A stretch of 64,000 bases of DNA from contig NZ_JAJNNZ010000002.1 of assembly GCF_022836845.1 (NCBI RefSeq), positions 171,033 through 235,032 of the forward strand, read 5' to 3'. The DNA comes from Vibrio gelatinilyticus. GTDB taxonomy: Bacteria > Pseudomonadota > Gammaproteobacteria > Enterobacterales > Vibrionaceae. Made by a program: the position numbers and the translations under genes. Positions 39,068 to 47,442 of this stretch are shown in pieces. Under the pieces are notes generated by a model. The model saw nothing but the letters and a program-made list of their open reading frames with translations. It did no database searches and had not been told where the DNA came from. How positions within the stretch are numbered: the stretch's first letter is position 1; the number at the start of each line of letters is the position of its first letter.

Positions 39068-40675
39068 GTGTCAGAACAAGCCCCACTCGATGTTCGAGTT
39101 GAAGAACACAAAGTTCAAATTAATGAACAATTACAACGCATTCTTTCAAGTAAAGCTTTTGAGCAGAGCCCGAAAATGAAGGAGCTGCTGACATTCGTTG
39201 TAACGCAAACACTCGATGGTAATGGTGATCGACTCAAGCAGTTCACGATTGCAACTGAGGTGTTTGATCGCGACGTCAACTTTGATCATCAAGCCGACCC
39301 GATTGTTCGCATTCAAGCGGGTCGAGTTCGCCGCACCCTGGAAACCTATTATTTAACAGAAGGCATCAACGATCCTATTGTTCTGACCATCCCGAAAGGA
39401 CGCTATTGTCCAATGTTCACGCCCAGAGTTGTTTCAGTCCCCTCGGTGACTGAAACAACAACTCACACCCTGGCTATAAAGCCACTAAGTCCAACGCTCA
39501 CCGTGCTTCCTTTTTTGTCACTGTCAGAAGACACCGAGAAACAATATTTTGCCGACGGTTTTGGTGAAGAGCTCGCCACTGAACTGGCCCGCTTTGATAT
39601 GCTGAAGGTGGTTTCCATGCACGCTTTAGGGGAAACCAATATTGATCCTCGAACCTCAGCGGATGTTAAAGGCCTAGGTGAAAAACTTGGAGTCTCATTT
39701 ATTACATCAGGTACGATGCAAGCATTGGGCAATAAAATGCGTGTTTACGCTCGTCTGTATCGCACCGATACTGGCGAACAAGTCTGGGCCGAAAAATACA
39801 CCTGCGACCTTACCACCGATGACCTCTTTGAAATGCAAGATGAGATCATCGCTGAGATAGTGGCTGAATTGGCGTCAAGCTTTGGGATTATCCATCGAGA
39901 GATCTATCAAAGCTGCAATCAAAAACGTATCGAGCACTTGTCGACCTATGAGGCAACACTACGTTACCGTCACTATTTGATGACGCTTACCGAAGATACG
40001 CATCAACTGGCTACTCAAGCTTTATTAAGCGCCGTTCAAAGTGAGCCTGATGTGGCGTTACTGCATGCAATGCTGGCTGTGTTGTATTTCGATGCCGAAA
40101 TGTTAGGCATGAATAAGGTTGATAATGCCGTTGATACTGCATTAAGCCATGCAAAAAGAGCGGTTGAGCTTGAGCCAACCAACCAAGAATCACAAATCGC
40201 TATGCTTATGGCTCACCAAGTTAAAGGCGATATCAATGGCATTCTAGAGACGGTTGATAAAGTACTCGACATTAACCCTAACGCAGCCTACCAAATTGGC
40301 TTGTCGGGCTGGGCACTTTGCATGGCTGGCGAGTTTGAGCGCGGTTTAAAATTGATTCAAAACTCGAAGGATCTGAACCCATTTAGGCCTCCTTGGTTCT
40401 CGATTGCTTCTATCGTCCACCTTATCATGCAGGATGATTTTGATGGCGCTGACAAAGCAGTTAGTAAGCTATCACTGCGTCGTTTATTCTGGATCCCAAT
40501 GCTTAAAGCCATCATACAAGTCTACAAAGGTGAATTTATACAGGCACAAGCGAGCTACAAGGAAATGCTTCAATTAAGGCCTGACTTCGAAGGTAACGAG
40601 GAGCGCTATATTTGTGCTTACATATCTAGTCCTGAAATTAAAAATAAGCTTCTGAGCGCACTAGCGCGACTATAA
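39068..40675 (+). CDS. TolB/FlgO-like domain protein with TPR repeats, possible regulator
   Basis: A 535-residue protein starting at a GTG, with no signal peptide and no clear membrane segment. Residues of about 10-120 hold a winged-helix-like region of the type seen in regulator/cyclase-like TPR proteins (RILSSKAFEQSPKMKELLTFV, ADPIVRIQAGRVRRTLETYY). Residues of about 145-280 form a TolB/FlgO-like alpha-beta domain (LTVLPFLSLSEDTEKQYFADGFGEELATEL). The last 200 residues are TPR-like helices. The composition suggests a soluble regulator or scaffold. Divergence from the barrel gene makes that gene a candidate target. No enzymatic motif is visible. Confidence 0.78.
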   Translation: MSEQAPLDVRVEEHKVQINEQLQRILSSKAFEQSPKMKELLTFVVTQTLDGNGDRLKQFTIATEVFDRDVNFDHQADPIVRIQAGRVRRTLETYYLTEGINDPIVLTIPKGRYCPMFTPRVVSVPSVTETTTHTLAIKPLSPTLTVLPFLSLSEDTEKQYFADGFGEELATELARFDMLKVVSMHALGETNIDPRTSADVKGLGEKLGVSFITSGTMQALGNKMRVYARLYRTDTGEQVWAEKYTCDLTTDDLFEMQDEIIAEIVAELASSFGIIHREIYQSCNQKRIEHLSTYEATLRYRHYLMTLTEDTHQLATQALLSAVQSEPDVALLHAMLAVLYFDAEMLGMNKVDNAVDTALSHAKRAVELEPTNQESQIAMLMAHQVKGDINGILETVDKVLDINPNAAYQIGLSGWALCMAGEFERGLKLIQNSKDLNPFRPPWFSIASIVHLIMQDDFDGADKAVSKLSLRRLFWIPMLKAIIQVYKGEFIQAQASYKEMLQLRPDFEGNEERYICAYISSPEIKNKLLSALARL

Positions 40676-40691
40676 AGACGGATAAACAACT

Positions 40692-40722
40692 AAAAAAGAG
40701 AGCGGTGAGGCTCTCTTTTTTA
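40692..40722. terminator. bidirectional terminator after the TolB/TPR gene
   Basis: AAAAAAGAGAGC-GGTGAG-GCTCTCTTTTTT serves this gene and the convergent glycine-zipper gene. Confidence 0.88.
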
Positions 40723-40731
40723 GATAACTAG

Positions 40732-41109
40732 CTAGTCGTAGAAGACATCATCGTAAATTTCTTCTTCTAAGATCTCTTCTTCGATGATTTCTTCCTCTAG
40801 ATACTCTTCCGCGATGTATTCTTCGGCAATGATTTCATCTTCGATAATGACATCGGTCGCGACTTCGCAGGCACCTTCGTAGTAAGCACCATCAATGGCG
40901 CCGCCTACAGCTCCGGCTCCGCCGCCAATAAGAGCTCCGGTTTTGGCACCATTACTGCCATCGACAATCCCACCGACTATAGCACCCGTTATTGCACCGT
41001 CGACCGCACCGACTACAGCTCCTTCAGCTTCCTGATCACAGTAGTAAGCATGACTGTTTGCACTAAGAAGTAACGTAAGGCAAAGCGTGATTCGAATTAT
41101 TGTTTTCAT
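40732..41109 (-). CDS. secreted glycine-zipper protein with acidic repetitive tail
   Basis: A 125-residue protein. The ATG at 41109 has an AGGAAA box and starts a Sec signal peptide (MKTIIRITLCLTLLLSANSHA). Mature residues 22-75 form a glycine-zipper segment with GxxxG spacing (GAVDGAITGAIVGGIVDG, GALIGGGAGAVGGAIDG), typical of proteins that insert in or span the envelope. Three cysteines are present (one in the signal peptide, one at YYCDQ, one at EGACE). The last 40 residues are dominated by Glu, Ile and Tyr in the pattern EEYxxEE / EEEI. It lies 13 bases after the SDR gene in the same direction. No function is recognised. The tail could bind cations. Confidence 0.78.
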   Translation of the reverse strand: MKTIIRITLCLTLLLSANSHAYYCDQEAEGAVVGAVDGAITGAIVGGIVDGSNGAKTGALIGGGAGAVGGAIDGAYYEGACEVATDVIIEDEIIAEEYIAEEYLEEEIIEEEILEEEIYDDVFYD

Positions 41110-41122
41110 TGATAATTTCCTA

Positions 41123-41890
41123 TTACTGCGCAAGTTGGTTGTAAGCATCAATACTCATTCCAGCACTAAAGCCACCATCTACACCTATGGATTGACCATT
41201 AACAAAGCTGCTGTCTTCAGATGCCAAAAAATGAACAACGGCAGCCACTTCTTTAGGTTGCGCTATGCGACCTAGAGGTACAGCACGCTTCTCCATCCTC
41301 AATTGAGGTTCACCACCAGCGGCATGAGCACGTGGCGTATCCACCGATGTGGGGCACACAGCATTGACTCGGATCTGTTTGCTGCCAAGCTCTATTGCTG
41401 CTGTTTGAGTGATTCCCAACACTGCCCATTTTGAACTGGCAAGCGCTCCTAAGTAAGGCACGCCTTGGGTACCAGCAACCGACGCTATATTGATAATACT
41501 GCTGCCTTTAGGCATATACGGCACTGCGTGTTTGATAGTTAAAGCCGTTCCAAGCGCATTGACCGCAAAATTAGCATCGTACTCCGCTTTCTTTGATTCC
41601 ATAATCGTACTGTAACCATTCGTGGAACCAGCGCAATTCACAAGTACATCAATTCTGCCGAAGCGTTCATAGGTGATGGCCATTAATTCACTTAAGGAAA
41701 ATTCGTCCGTTACATCTGCATAAACGTACATAGCATCGAGGGTATGCAAGGCCTCTTCCGACGCATCGGTACCAGCGATAACCAATTGCGCTTTTGCATC
41801 CAGTAAACGCTGGGCAATCGCTTCGCCAATACCAGACGTACCTCCGATAAGAACAATGACTTTATCCTTCAGCTGAAATGGCATTGCCAT
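41123..41890 (-). CDS. short-chain dehydrogenase/reductase-like protein lacking the catalytic tyrosine
   Basis: A 255-residue Rossmann-fold protein of the classical SDR family. The cofactor motif GGTSGIGEA (residues 16-24), the NxAG motif (N85-CAG), the catalytic-type Asn111, Ser137 and Lys154 are present. The residue four before Lys154, which should be the catalytic tyrosine of YxxxK, is Leu150 (codon CTT). The protein may therefore be inactive or use another mechanism. The start has an AAGAGG box 9 bases upstream. The C-terminal end (GQSIGVDGGFSAGM) is normal. It forms a two-gene unit with the glycine-zipper gene. Confidence 0.88.
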   Translation of the reverse strand: MAMPFQLKDKVIVLIGGTSGIGEAIAQRLLDAKAQLVIAGTDASEEALHTLDAMYVYADVTDEFSLSELMAITYERFGRIDVLVNCAGSTNGYSTIMESKKAEYDANFAVNALGTALTIKHAVPYMPKGSSIINIASVAGTQGVPYLGALASSKWAVLGITQTAAIELGSKQIRVNAVCPTSVDTPRAHAAGGEPQLRMEKRAVPLGRIAQPKEVAAVVHFLASEDSSFVNGQSIGVDGGFSAGMSIDAYNQLAQ

Positions 41891-42073
41891 AATCTAAAAC
41901 CTCTTGATGAGATGGAATCAATATTGAAATGCGTTGTATCCACGAATTTAACTCGTCACGCGAGTCAAAGGGAGTTATTAACTGGATGCGATCCAGTAAC
42001 AATGAGAAAGTAAACTAGAGACGTGGAAATAAGGCTTCCTTGCCTTGGTCTTAGAGAGGAAACTAAGATTTGG

Positions 42074-42865
42074 TTAGAAGAACCAAGTCGCACCGAGGCG
42101 CACTTCACGGTTGCCATCTAGGTGCTTCATGCGTGATTCACCACCCGCTTTGAAGAAGTGCTCAGAGTAAGTCACGTTACCCCAGATACTGCCATCTGAA
42201 GTAAGGGGAATACCACCTTCAAGGTTCAGTTCTAATGATTGTTCGTTTTTACCAAACGCGTTTTGGTAGTTGGCGTACTGCGGGTTAGCCGTAATGTAAT
42301 GACCTTTTTCAGTCAGATAAAAAGAGTTAAACCAGTTGGCTTGCCAACCATTACCAGAACGACCGTTATCATACTCATTACGCATCACGGTGACATTTGG
42401 GTAAGATACCCAAGAGTCGAATGGTGTAATGACCTTAGCGACCGCACCAACAGCGACAGTGTCTTTCGCCCCAGAGTTTTTCGCAACCCAGTTCTTATCG
42501 TAATTGATGTAATCCAATGAGAAACCAATTTCAGGCAGCAATGCTGAACCCGTAGCGTGAACCTGAAAATAACGAGCACGTACACGAGACATTCCAAAGT
42601 CCTGCTTTTGGCCTTCGCCAGCATCTAGATTGGTTTGAAAATCACCTTCAAACTGCCCCAAGTAACCAATGCTTTCAGTGTATGAGCCAGCCATGTTCAA
42701 TTGAACACGAGTTAGGCCATCTTTGCCTTTAGCTCCCGAGTCCACTTTAAGGTAGGTTTGAGGGCGTGTTACATCCGCAGGATCATTTGCTTGCTCTTCT
42801 TGTGCGTAAGCAGAGTTTGCTATCGTCATAGCAATCATTACTGACAGTGTTGAAATATGACGCAT
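42074..42865 (-). CDS. putative outer-membrane beta-barrel protein, unknown function
   Basis: A 263-residue protein with a signal peptide ending at AYA before QEEQAN. The mature part has repeated amphipathic strands, aromatic girdle residues and a final REVRLGATWFF with a C-terminal Phe, the usual sign for the BAM machinery. It is not recognisably OmpK or Tsx despite a similar size. It is monocistronic, with about 180 bases on either side. A small stem AAGGC-GCCTT near 42030 may end its transcript. Role unknown. Confidence 0.7.
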   Translation of the reverse strand: MRHISTLSVMIAMTIANSAYAQEEQANDPADVTRPQTYLKVDSGAKGKDGLTRVQLNMAGSYTESIGYLGQFEGDFQTNLDAGEGQKQDFGMSRVRARYFQVHATGSALLPEIGFSLDYINYDKNWVAKNSGAKDTVAVGAVAKVITPFDSWVSYPNVTVMRNEYDNGRSGNGWQANWFNSFYLTEKGHYITANPQYANYQNAFGKNEQSLELNLEGGIPLTSDGSIWGNVTYSEHFFKAGGESRMKHLDGNREVRLGATWFF

Positions 42866-43044
42866 TGGTCGCTTCCTATATCATGAATTCTGCGACGCAG
42901 TATGCCGATATAAAAAGGGCAGCAAAGTAACAAAGGGTAAGCTACCTATACGGTAAAGCGAATACTACCGCCTCCCATGTAGCCGAACAATCGTTACATT
43001 TCGCGGGCAACTCGAAGCTAACCATAGATAAGTGCCGGTTATTA

Positions 43045-43497
43045 TTATTGAAATAGGAAAAAGTAGCTCATGAGAAGTGCATCCTCACGACCGTTTTCGC
43101 AAGGGTAGTAATCCTTGCGACGATCGACTTCATTGAAACCTTGGTGCTGGTAGAGGTTTATTGCCGCCTGATTACTTTGCCGGACTTCTAACCAAGCACT
43201 TTCGGCATTAATCTGCTCACATTGTGATAGAAAATGGTGGATAAGCTCCCTACCGTACCCTTTCCCTTGATGACAAGGGGACACCGCAATATTGAGCAGT
43301 GAGACTTCACCGACAATATGCTGCGCATAGTAGTATCCCACGACGTCTCCATCGACACTCAGCACAAAATTCATTGCGCCACGACCATTTAACTCATAAA
43401 TCATAGAGGACTTCCATGGGTGAGTGTGGGCGCGTTGTTCGATACTCCAAACCGAATCGAGGTGCTCTCTATCAAGAGTTGAAAAGACTTTATTCAT
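43045..43497 (-). CDS. rimI: ribosomal protein S18 alanine N-acetyltransferase
   Basis: A 150-residue GNAT enzyme that acetylates the N-terminus of ribosomal protein S18. Motif A is LLNIAVSPCHQGKGYGREL (about residues 66-84), and the C-terminal NQAAINLYQHQGF and REDALLMS match RimI. The ATG at 43497 overlaps the holD stop by 8 bases, so translation is likely coupled. An upstream in-frame ATG (43539) lies deep within holD and is less likely. holD-rimI is the E. coli order. Confidence 0.92.
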   Translation of the reverse strand: MNKVFSTLDREHLDSVWSIEQRAHTHPWKSSMIYELNGRGAMNFVLSVDGDVVGYYYAQHIVGEVSLLNIAVSPCHQGKGYGRELIHHFLSQCEQINAESAWLEVRQSNQAAINLYQHQGFNEVDRRKDYYPCENGREDALLMSYFFLFQ

Positions 43498-43912
43498 AAG
43501 AGCGTATTTGATTCCAAAGGGTACGACGTTGGTGATCATTCCCCTGGATACCTGATATCAAGGGGGATGACAATAATTTTGTAGCCGATTCTTGCATCGC
43601 TAGGTGCTCGGTTAGCTTTGACTCGTTTTCGCACCCAGCAAACCAAATCCATTCAAGCCCACTCGCTTGAATGCGAACTAAGTGATCAGGTTCGATATGA
43701 CGAGACTGCGATAACTCAAGCTTCATCGCTTTTAAGATACGTGAGTAAAATTCGGCCAGCTCACCACTAGGGTTTTCAGGGCTAACCAATAACAATCGGC
43801 ATGACTCTGGAATCGCTATCGGTTGTGGCACGAAACCCTGCAGGCGTTCTGGGTGAGCCACATCCCAAGCTTGAATGCCCATATGCTGAAGCTTCAGTCT
43901 ATCTTGATTCAT
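43490..43912 (-). CDS. holD: DNA polymerase III psi subunit
   Basis: A 140-residue clamp-loader accessory subunit that, with chi, links the polymerase III clamp loader to SSB. The N-terminus (LQHMGIQAWDVAHPERLQG) resembles E. coli HolD (LQQLGITQW...). LLLVSPENP and the C-terminal RRTLWNQIRSYE are in the expected places. Psi is a fast-evolving family, so the call relies partly on linkage to rimI, which it overlaps. Confidence 0.88.
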   Translation of the reverse strand: MNQDRLKLQHMGIQAWDVAHPERLQGFVPQPIAIPESCRLLLVSPENPSGELAEFYSRILKAMKLELSQSRHIEPDHLVRIQASGLEWIWFAGCENESKLTEHLAMQESATKLLSSPLISGIQGNDHQRRTLWNQIRSYE

Positions 43913-44053
43913 ACTCCGTGAATTGCTCGCTCATAGTTTCAGATTGTTGCTGATGTTATCAGACGCTATTTGATTATACCAATCTGCGCCATTTCTACGT
44001 TGATGTGTGATCTTTGCGTATGATTATCTAATCACCTAACTGTCGCAAGGCGA

Positions 44054-44569
44054 TTACAGTTCGCTGAATTCAGCGCTGTACTCAACTAATGCTGAGCCCT
44101 TAGCGTGCCTGTTCGTGTCAATCTCTGCTGTTAAAAATTGAACCTGAAACGCACCTTCTCGCACGTCCCATTGGCAATTAAGTCCAACGTCCTTAGCAGC
44201 GCTAAAGCCTAAACGAGAATAGTAATCAGGGTCGCCAAGTACCACACACACCGGGTATCCAAATTCACGAAGCGAAGATAACCCCTCTTCAATCAAACGA
44301 GAACCAATGCCTTGACCTTGGTATTCCTTTTTTACCGCTAGAGGCGCAAGCCCTTGCCAGTTGTTATCAACACCAGCCACAGTGACAGGTGAAAACATAA
44401 CGTGACCAACAATCTCTCCATCATCATTGCACGCTACTAGTGACAGGGTTCGACGACTATTTTCACGAAGTTTCATAACTAAATTAGCTTCAGCATCGGT
44501 GTCAAATACCGACTTCAATAACGCATCTGTCGGAAGGATATCAGCTGGGGCTTCGGTTCTAATGAGCAT
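44054..44569 (-). CDS. yhbS: GNAT-family N-acetyltransferase (YhbS type)
   Basis: A 171-residue GNAT protein. The acetyl-CoA loop is LAVKKEYQGQGIGSRLIEEGL (about residues 77-97), followed by VVLGDPDYYSRLGFSAA. The start at 44569 overlaps the ubiT stop by 11 bases, the same tandem as yhbT-yhbS in E. coli. The substrate is unknown. Linkage suggests co-expression with ubiT. Confidence 0.85.
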   Translation of the reverse strand: MLIRTEAPADILPTDALLKSVFDTDAEANLVMKLRENSRRTLSLVACNDDGEIVGHVMFSPVTVAGVDNNWQGLAPLAVKKEYQGQGIGSRLIEEGLSSLREFGYPVCVVLGDPDYYSRLGFSAAKDVGLNCQWDVREGAFQVQFLTAEIDTNRHAKGSALVEYSAEFSEL

Positions 44570-45086
44570 GTATGGTCTCACTCTGTTTTGCTGATGTTTG
44601 TACGCCTTTGTACACAAAATCAGCCAATTGGTTTAGGCACGCTAACATAGGCTTAGGCAGCGCGTCAAAATCAACACTGTCCATCAAATTCTTAACTTCT
44701 AAACCTAATTCCGTATCACCCTCAATACTCAAACGTCGCTGAAAAAATAACGTGTCAGGATCCTCTTTTCGACCAGCAATCAGGACCAAGTCATTGAGGT
44801 TACCACTGAAACTCACATCTTCTTCGACAGCATTGTCGGCAACTATCAGCTGTTCATTTTCGTAACTAATATACCAACTCAAATCAAGATCTCGGACATT
44901 CACTTTAAGCCACTTATCTTCTAGAAACTCGAAATCCCCATCGACTAAAGCTTCCTTAAATACGGATTTTAGTCCCTCTAAAAGAGCCTTATTTTGAATG
45001 GCTGAAGGCAATAATTGGAGCGGAGCTCTCAAAATCAATGCTGCATTTTCAACCAACTGACTGTGGATCTTGTTTAACACGTCCAT
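44559..45086 (-). CDS. ubiT: UbiT, SCP2-domain accessory factor for O2-independent ubiquinone synthesis
   Basis: A 175-residue cytoplasmic protein with one SCP2 lipid-binding domain, the YhbT family. In E. coli UbiT works with UbiU and UbiV in oxygen-independent ubiquinone biosynthesis, probably binding the hydrophobic intermediates. The gene is divergent from ubiUV as in E. coli, but here a GGDEF-EAL gene lies between the two arms. It overlaps the YhbS-type gene. I saw no full FNR box in the 175 bases upstream. Confidence 0.88.
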   Translation of the reverse strand: MDVLNKIHSQLVENAALILRAPLQLLPSAIQNKALLEGLKSVFKEALVDGDFEFLEDKWLKVNVRDLDLSWYISYENEQLIVADNAVEEDVSFSGNLNDLVLIAGRKEDPDTLFFQRRLSIEGDTELGLEVKNLMDSVDFDALPKPMLACLNQLADFVYKGVQTSAKQSETIHAH

Positions 45087-45261
45087 TTTCCGTTATTTTG
45101 TATAAATGATGGCGTTCATCATAAGTGAACGCTTAAAAAAAGTCCTGTTATGTATCAAATAATCAATGCTTTTGCGAGTCTACTTTCCTAACTGATAAAT
45201 CACAGTTATAGTGGAATGGTTATTGATTAATTAAACTCTTCTAAGAGCTGGTAGTACATTG

Positions 45262-47301
45262 ATGTCATCCAAATTGTTAAAGGATTATTTTGCAAAGCTC
45301 ACATCTAATAGCCCTTTCTTTTTTGCTATTTTGGATGAGCAACATCACTACTGTATGGTCAACGATCGGTATTGTGATGTGGCCGGACTCACCCACAATG
45401 ATTTGATTGGAATGAACGATCTGCAAATTTTGGGGGAGCGTTTCTATTCGCAATTAAAGCCTTACTACCAAAAAGCACTTGAAGGGGAATCTTTAGAGGC
45501 AGAAGTTAAACTCAATGAGTCTGGTGTTGAAACCAGTCTGCATTTTAGCGTTGCTCCACTGCTTGTTGGCGATAGCGAATCGTTTATTATTTTTCATGCT
45601 ATCGATACTTCAGAGAAACACGCATTAATCAGCTCGTTAGAAGAGTCTGACATCAAGTTCTCTAATCTGTGCAAACTGTTACCAGATGGATTGCTGCTGA
45701 TAGATCAAGACCGTATCCTTTCTGCCAATGCTGCGGCAGTCGATATACTGGGCTTCGATTCCACAGAAGAACTTATCCGCCAACCCCTCAGTCAGATACT
45801 GCTGAATGAAGATGGCTACCACCCTCTTAACATTGTTTCTATCAGTGCTCCGCGTCACGATCCAATTCAGAGCATCGTGCAATGTAAGTCTGGGGAAAAA
45901 AAGAAAGCTCTGGTACACGCAGACCAATCACTGCAATTAAAAAACAACACGCAACTGTTACTTCTTAAGCCAAATAATACGCTGGCAGAGACTCCTAATG
46001 ATTCTCACTATGAAGACGCTAACATCGATAACCTGACCAAGCTGTATAATCGCCTCGGCTTTTCGCGCTGCTTAGATCAGTTGGTTCAAAGCAAAACCCC
46101 TTTGGTGATGCTGTATCTTGATATTGATAACTTCAAAAATATTAATGATTCACTAGGTCACCACATTGGTGACCGAGTTATTCAAGAGGTTGCAACTCGC
46201 TTAAGGCGTCATCTACCACAGCATGCCATCTTGGCTCATTTGGGAGGGGACGAATTTGGCATTATCTTGCCAGATTCGGAGAACTCTAAGTTAGTCGAAC
46301 AACTGGCTGAACGCATTATCTCACTCATCAATCAACCCTTTGATTTGCATCACTTTAGCAAAAGACTTGCATGTTCAATTGGCAGTGTTTCATTCCCGCA
46401 AGACGGTATTGATCCAAGAATACTGCTGCAGAATGCCGATACCGCAATGTATGAAGCTAAGGCCCGCGGTCGGAACCGTTTGATTAAGTTTAATGATCAA
46501 ATGAACAAAGAAGCGCGCATGCGCTTATGGCTTGAGATTGAACTGCAAAAAGCCCTGCAACAAAATGGCTTAGAAGTGTGGTACCAGCCAAAAGTTAATG
46601 CTCGAGATTTCAGCATCAATGGCGCGGAAGCACTAGTGCGCTGGAAACACCCAGTAGAAGGCTACATCAGTCCTGCAACCTTCATTCCGGTTGCCGAACA
46701 AGCAGGTCTTATTGAACATTTAGGGCGGGTAGTTATGAGGGATGTGTTTAATACCGTCAAGCGTTGGAAGCTGCAAGGCATCTTACCTGGCCGTGTGGCA
46801 ATCAACTTATCGCCAGAACAATTTGGAAATCCTAAACTCATTGACTACATGCAGCGTCTGTTAGCGTCAACCGGCCTCGATCCTAGCTGTATTACCTTTG
46901 AGCTCACCGAAAGTGCTGTCATGAGCAACAGCGACCATACATTGCAAATGCTTGATGCAATTAAGAAACTCGGATTTGCATTATCTATCGATGATTTCGG
47001 AACGGGTTACTCATCCTTGTCTTATCTGGCACACTTTCCCATTGATGAACTCAAAATAGACCGAGCCTTTATCTCTGATATAGACACACTACCCAAACAG
47101 TTAACGGTTATCGAAAACATCATTAACTTAGGTCGGTCATTGAACTTAAATGTGGTAGCGGAAGGTGTTGAGACTCGTCATCAAGCTACTCTACTGTCCA
47201 ACCTCAAATGTAACTCGATCCAGGGGTTCCACTTTCATCGCCCACAACCCAAGCATGAAATTGAAGCTCTATTTGCCCATAGTCGCCGCCACAGAAACTA
47301 A
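45262..47301 (+). CDS. PAS-PAS-GGDEF-EAL protein (c-di-GMP cyclase/phosphodiesterase)
   Basis: A 679-residue cytoplasmic protein with no membrane segment. The N-terminal 240 residues hold two PAS-like domains (FFAILDEQHHYCMVNDRYCDVAGLT; LLIDQDRILSANAAAVDILGFD). The GGDEF motif is intact (GGDEF at 328-332), with no RxxD inhibitory site before it. The EAL motif is intact at 456-458 (EALVRWKHP), with the DDFGTGYSSLSYL loop. Both activities are possible. The PAS domains could sense oxygen, redox state or a ligand. It lies between ubiT and ubiUV, an unusual place, followed by a UUCG-loop hairpin. Confidence 0.92.
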   Translation: MSSKLLKDYFAKLTSNSPFFFAILDEQHHYCMVNDRYCDVAGLTHNDLIGMNDLQILGERFYSQLKPYYQKALEGESLEAEVKLNESGVETSLHFSVAPLLVGDSESFIIFHAIDTSEKHALISSLEESDIKFSNLCKLLPDGLLLIDQDRILSANAAAVDILGFDSTEELIRQPLSQILLNEDGYHPLNIVSISAPRHDPIQSIVQCKSGEKKKALVHADQSLQLKNNTQLLLLKPNNTLAETPNDSHYEDANIDNLTKLYNRLGFSRCLDQLVQSKTPLVMLYLDIDNFKNINDSLGHHIGDRVIQEVATRLRRHLPQHAILAHLGGDEFGIILPDSENSKLVEQLAERIISLINQPFDLHHFSKRLACSIGSVSFPQDGIDPRILLQNADTAMYEAKARGRNRLIKFNDQMNKEARMRLWLEIELQKALQQNGLEVWYQPKVNARDFSINGAEALVRWKHPVEGYISPATFIPVAEQAGLIEHLGRVVMRDVFNTVKRWKLQGILPGRVAINLSPEQFGNPKLIDYMQRLLASTGLDPSCITFELTESAVMSNSDHTLQMLDAIKKLGFALSIDDFGTGYSSLSYLAHFPIDELKIDRAFISDIDTLPKQLTVIENIINLGRSLNLNVVAEGVETRHQATLLSNLKCNSIQGFHFHRPQPKHEIEALFAHSRRHRN

Positions 47302-47326
47302 CCACCGTAAAACTCGCTCATAGATG

Positions 47327-47344
47327 TTACCCCTTCGGGGGTAA
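47327..47344 (+). terminator. UUCG-tetraloop hairpin after the GGDEF-EAL gene
   Basis: TTACCCC-TTCG-GGGGTAA is a stable stem 25 bases after the stop. No T-run follows, so termination strength is uncertain. Confidence 0.5.
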
Positions 47345-47442
47345 AAGCATTGTTTATTCACCTAAACCTGCCTCACATCAACTTTGCCGTTCATATTTCT
47401 TCATAAAATGCGGGTTCTACTCGGAAACATGGTAATGAGTAT

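Noticed and set aside
38865..39086. A 73-codon minus-strand frame in the divergent gap at the TolB/TPR gene start
   Set aside because: It overlaps the start of the well-supported plus-strand gene, has no signal or family motif, and covers what should be promoter DNA.
40738..40850. TCTTC-rich repeats
   Set aside because: They encode the Glu-rich tail of the zipper protein; they are not an independent repeat element.
42074..42865. OmpK or Tsx identity for the barrel gene
   Set aside because: Size and signal peptide fit, but the characteristic early OmpK and Tsx segments are not present.
45087..45261. An FNR box upstream of ubiT and the GGDEF-EAL gene
   Set aside because: Only single TTGAT half sites were found (for example near 45226); no TTGAT-N4-ATCAA could be read.
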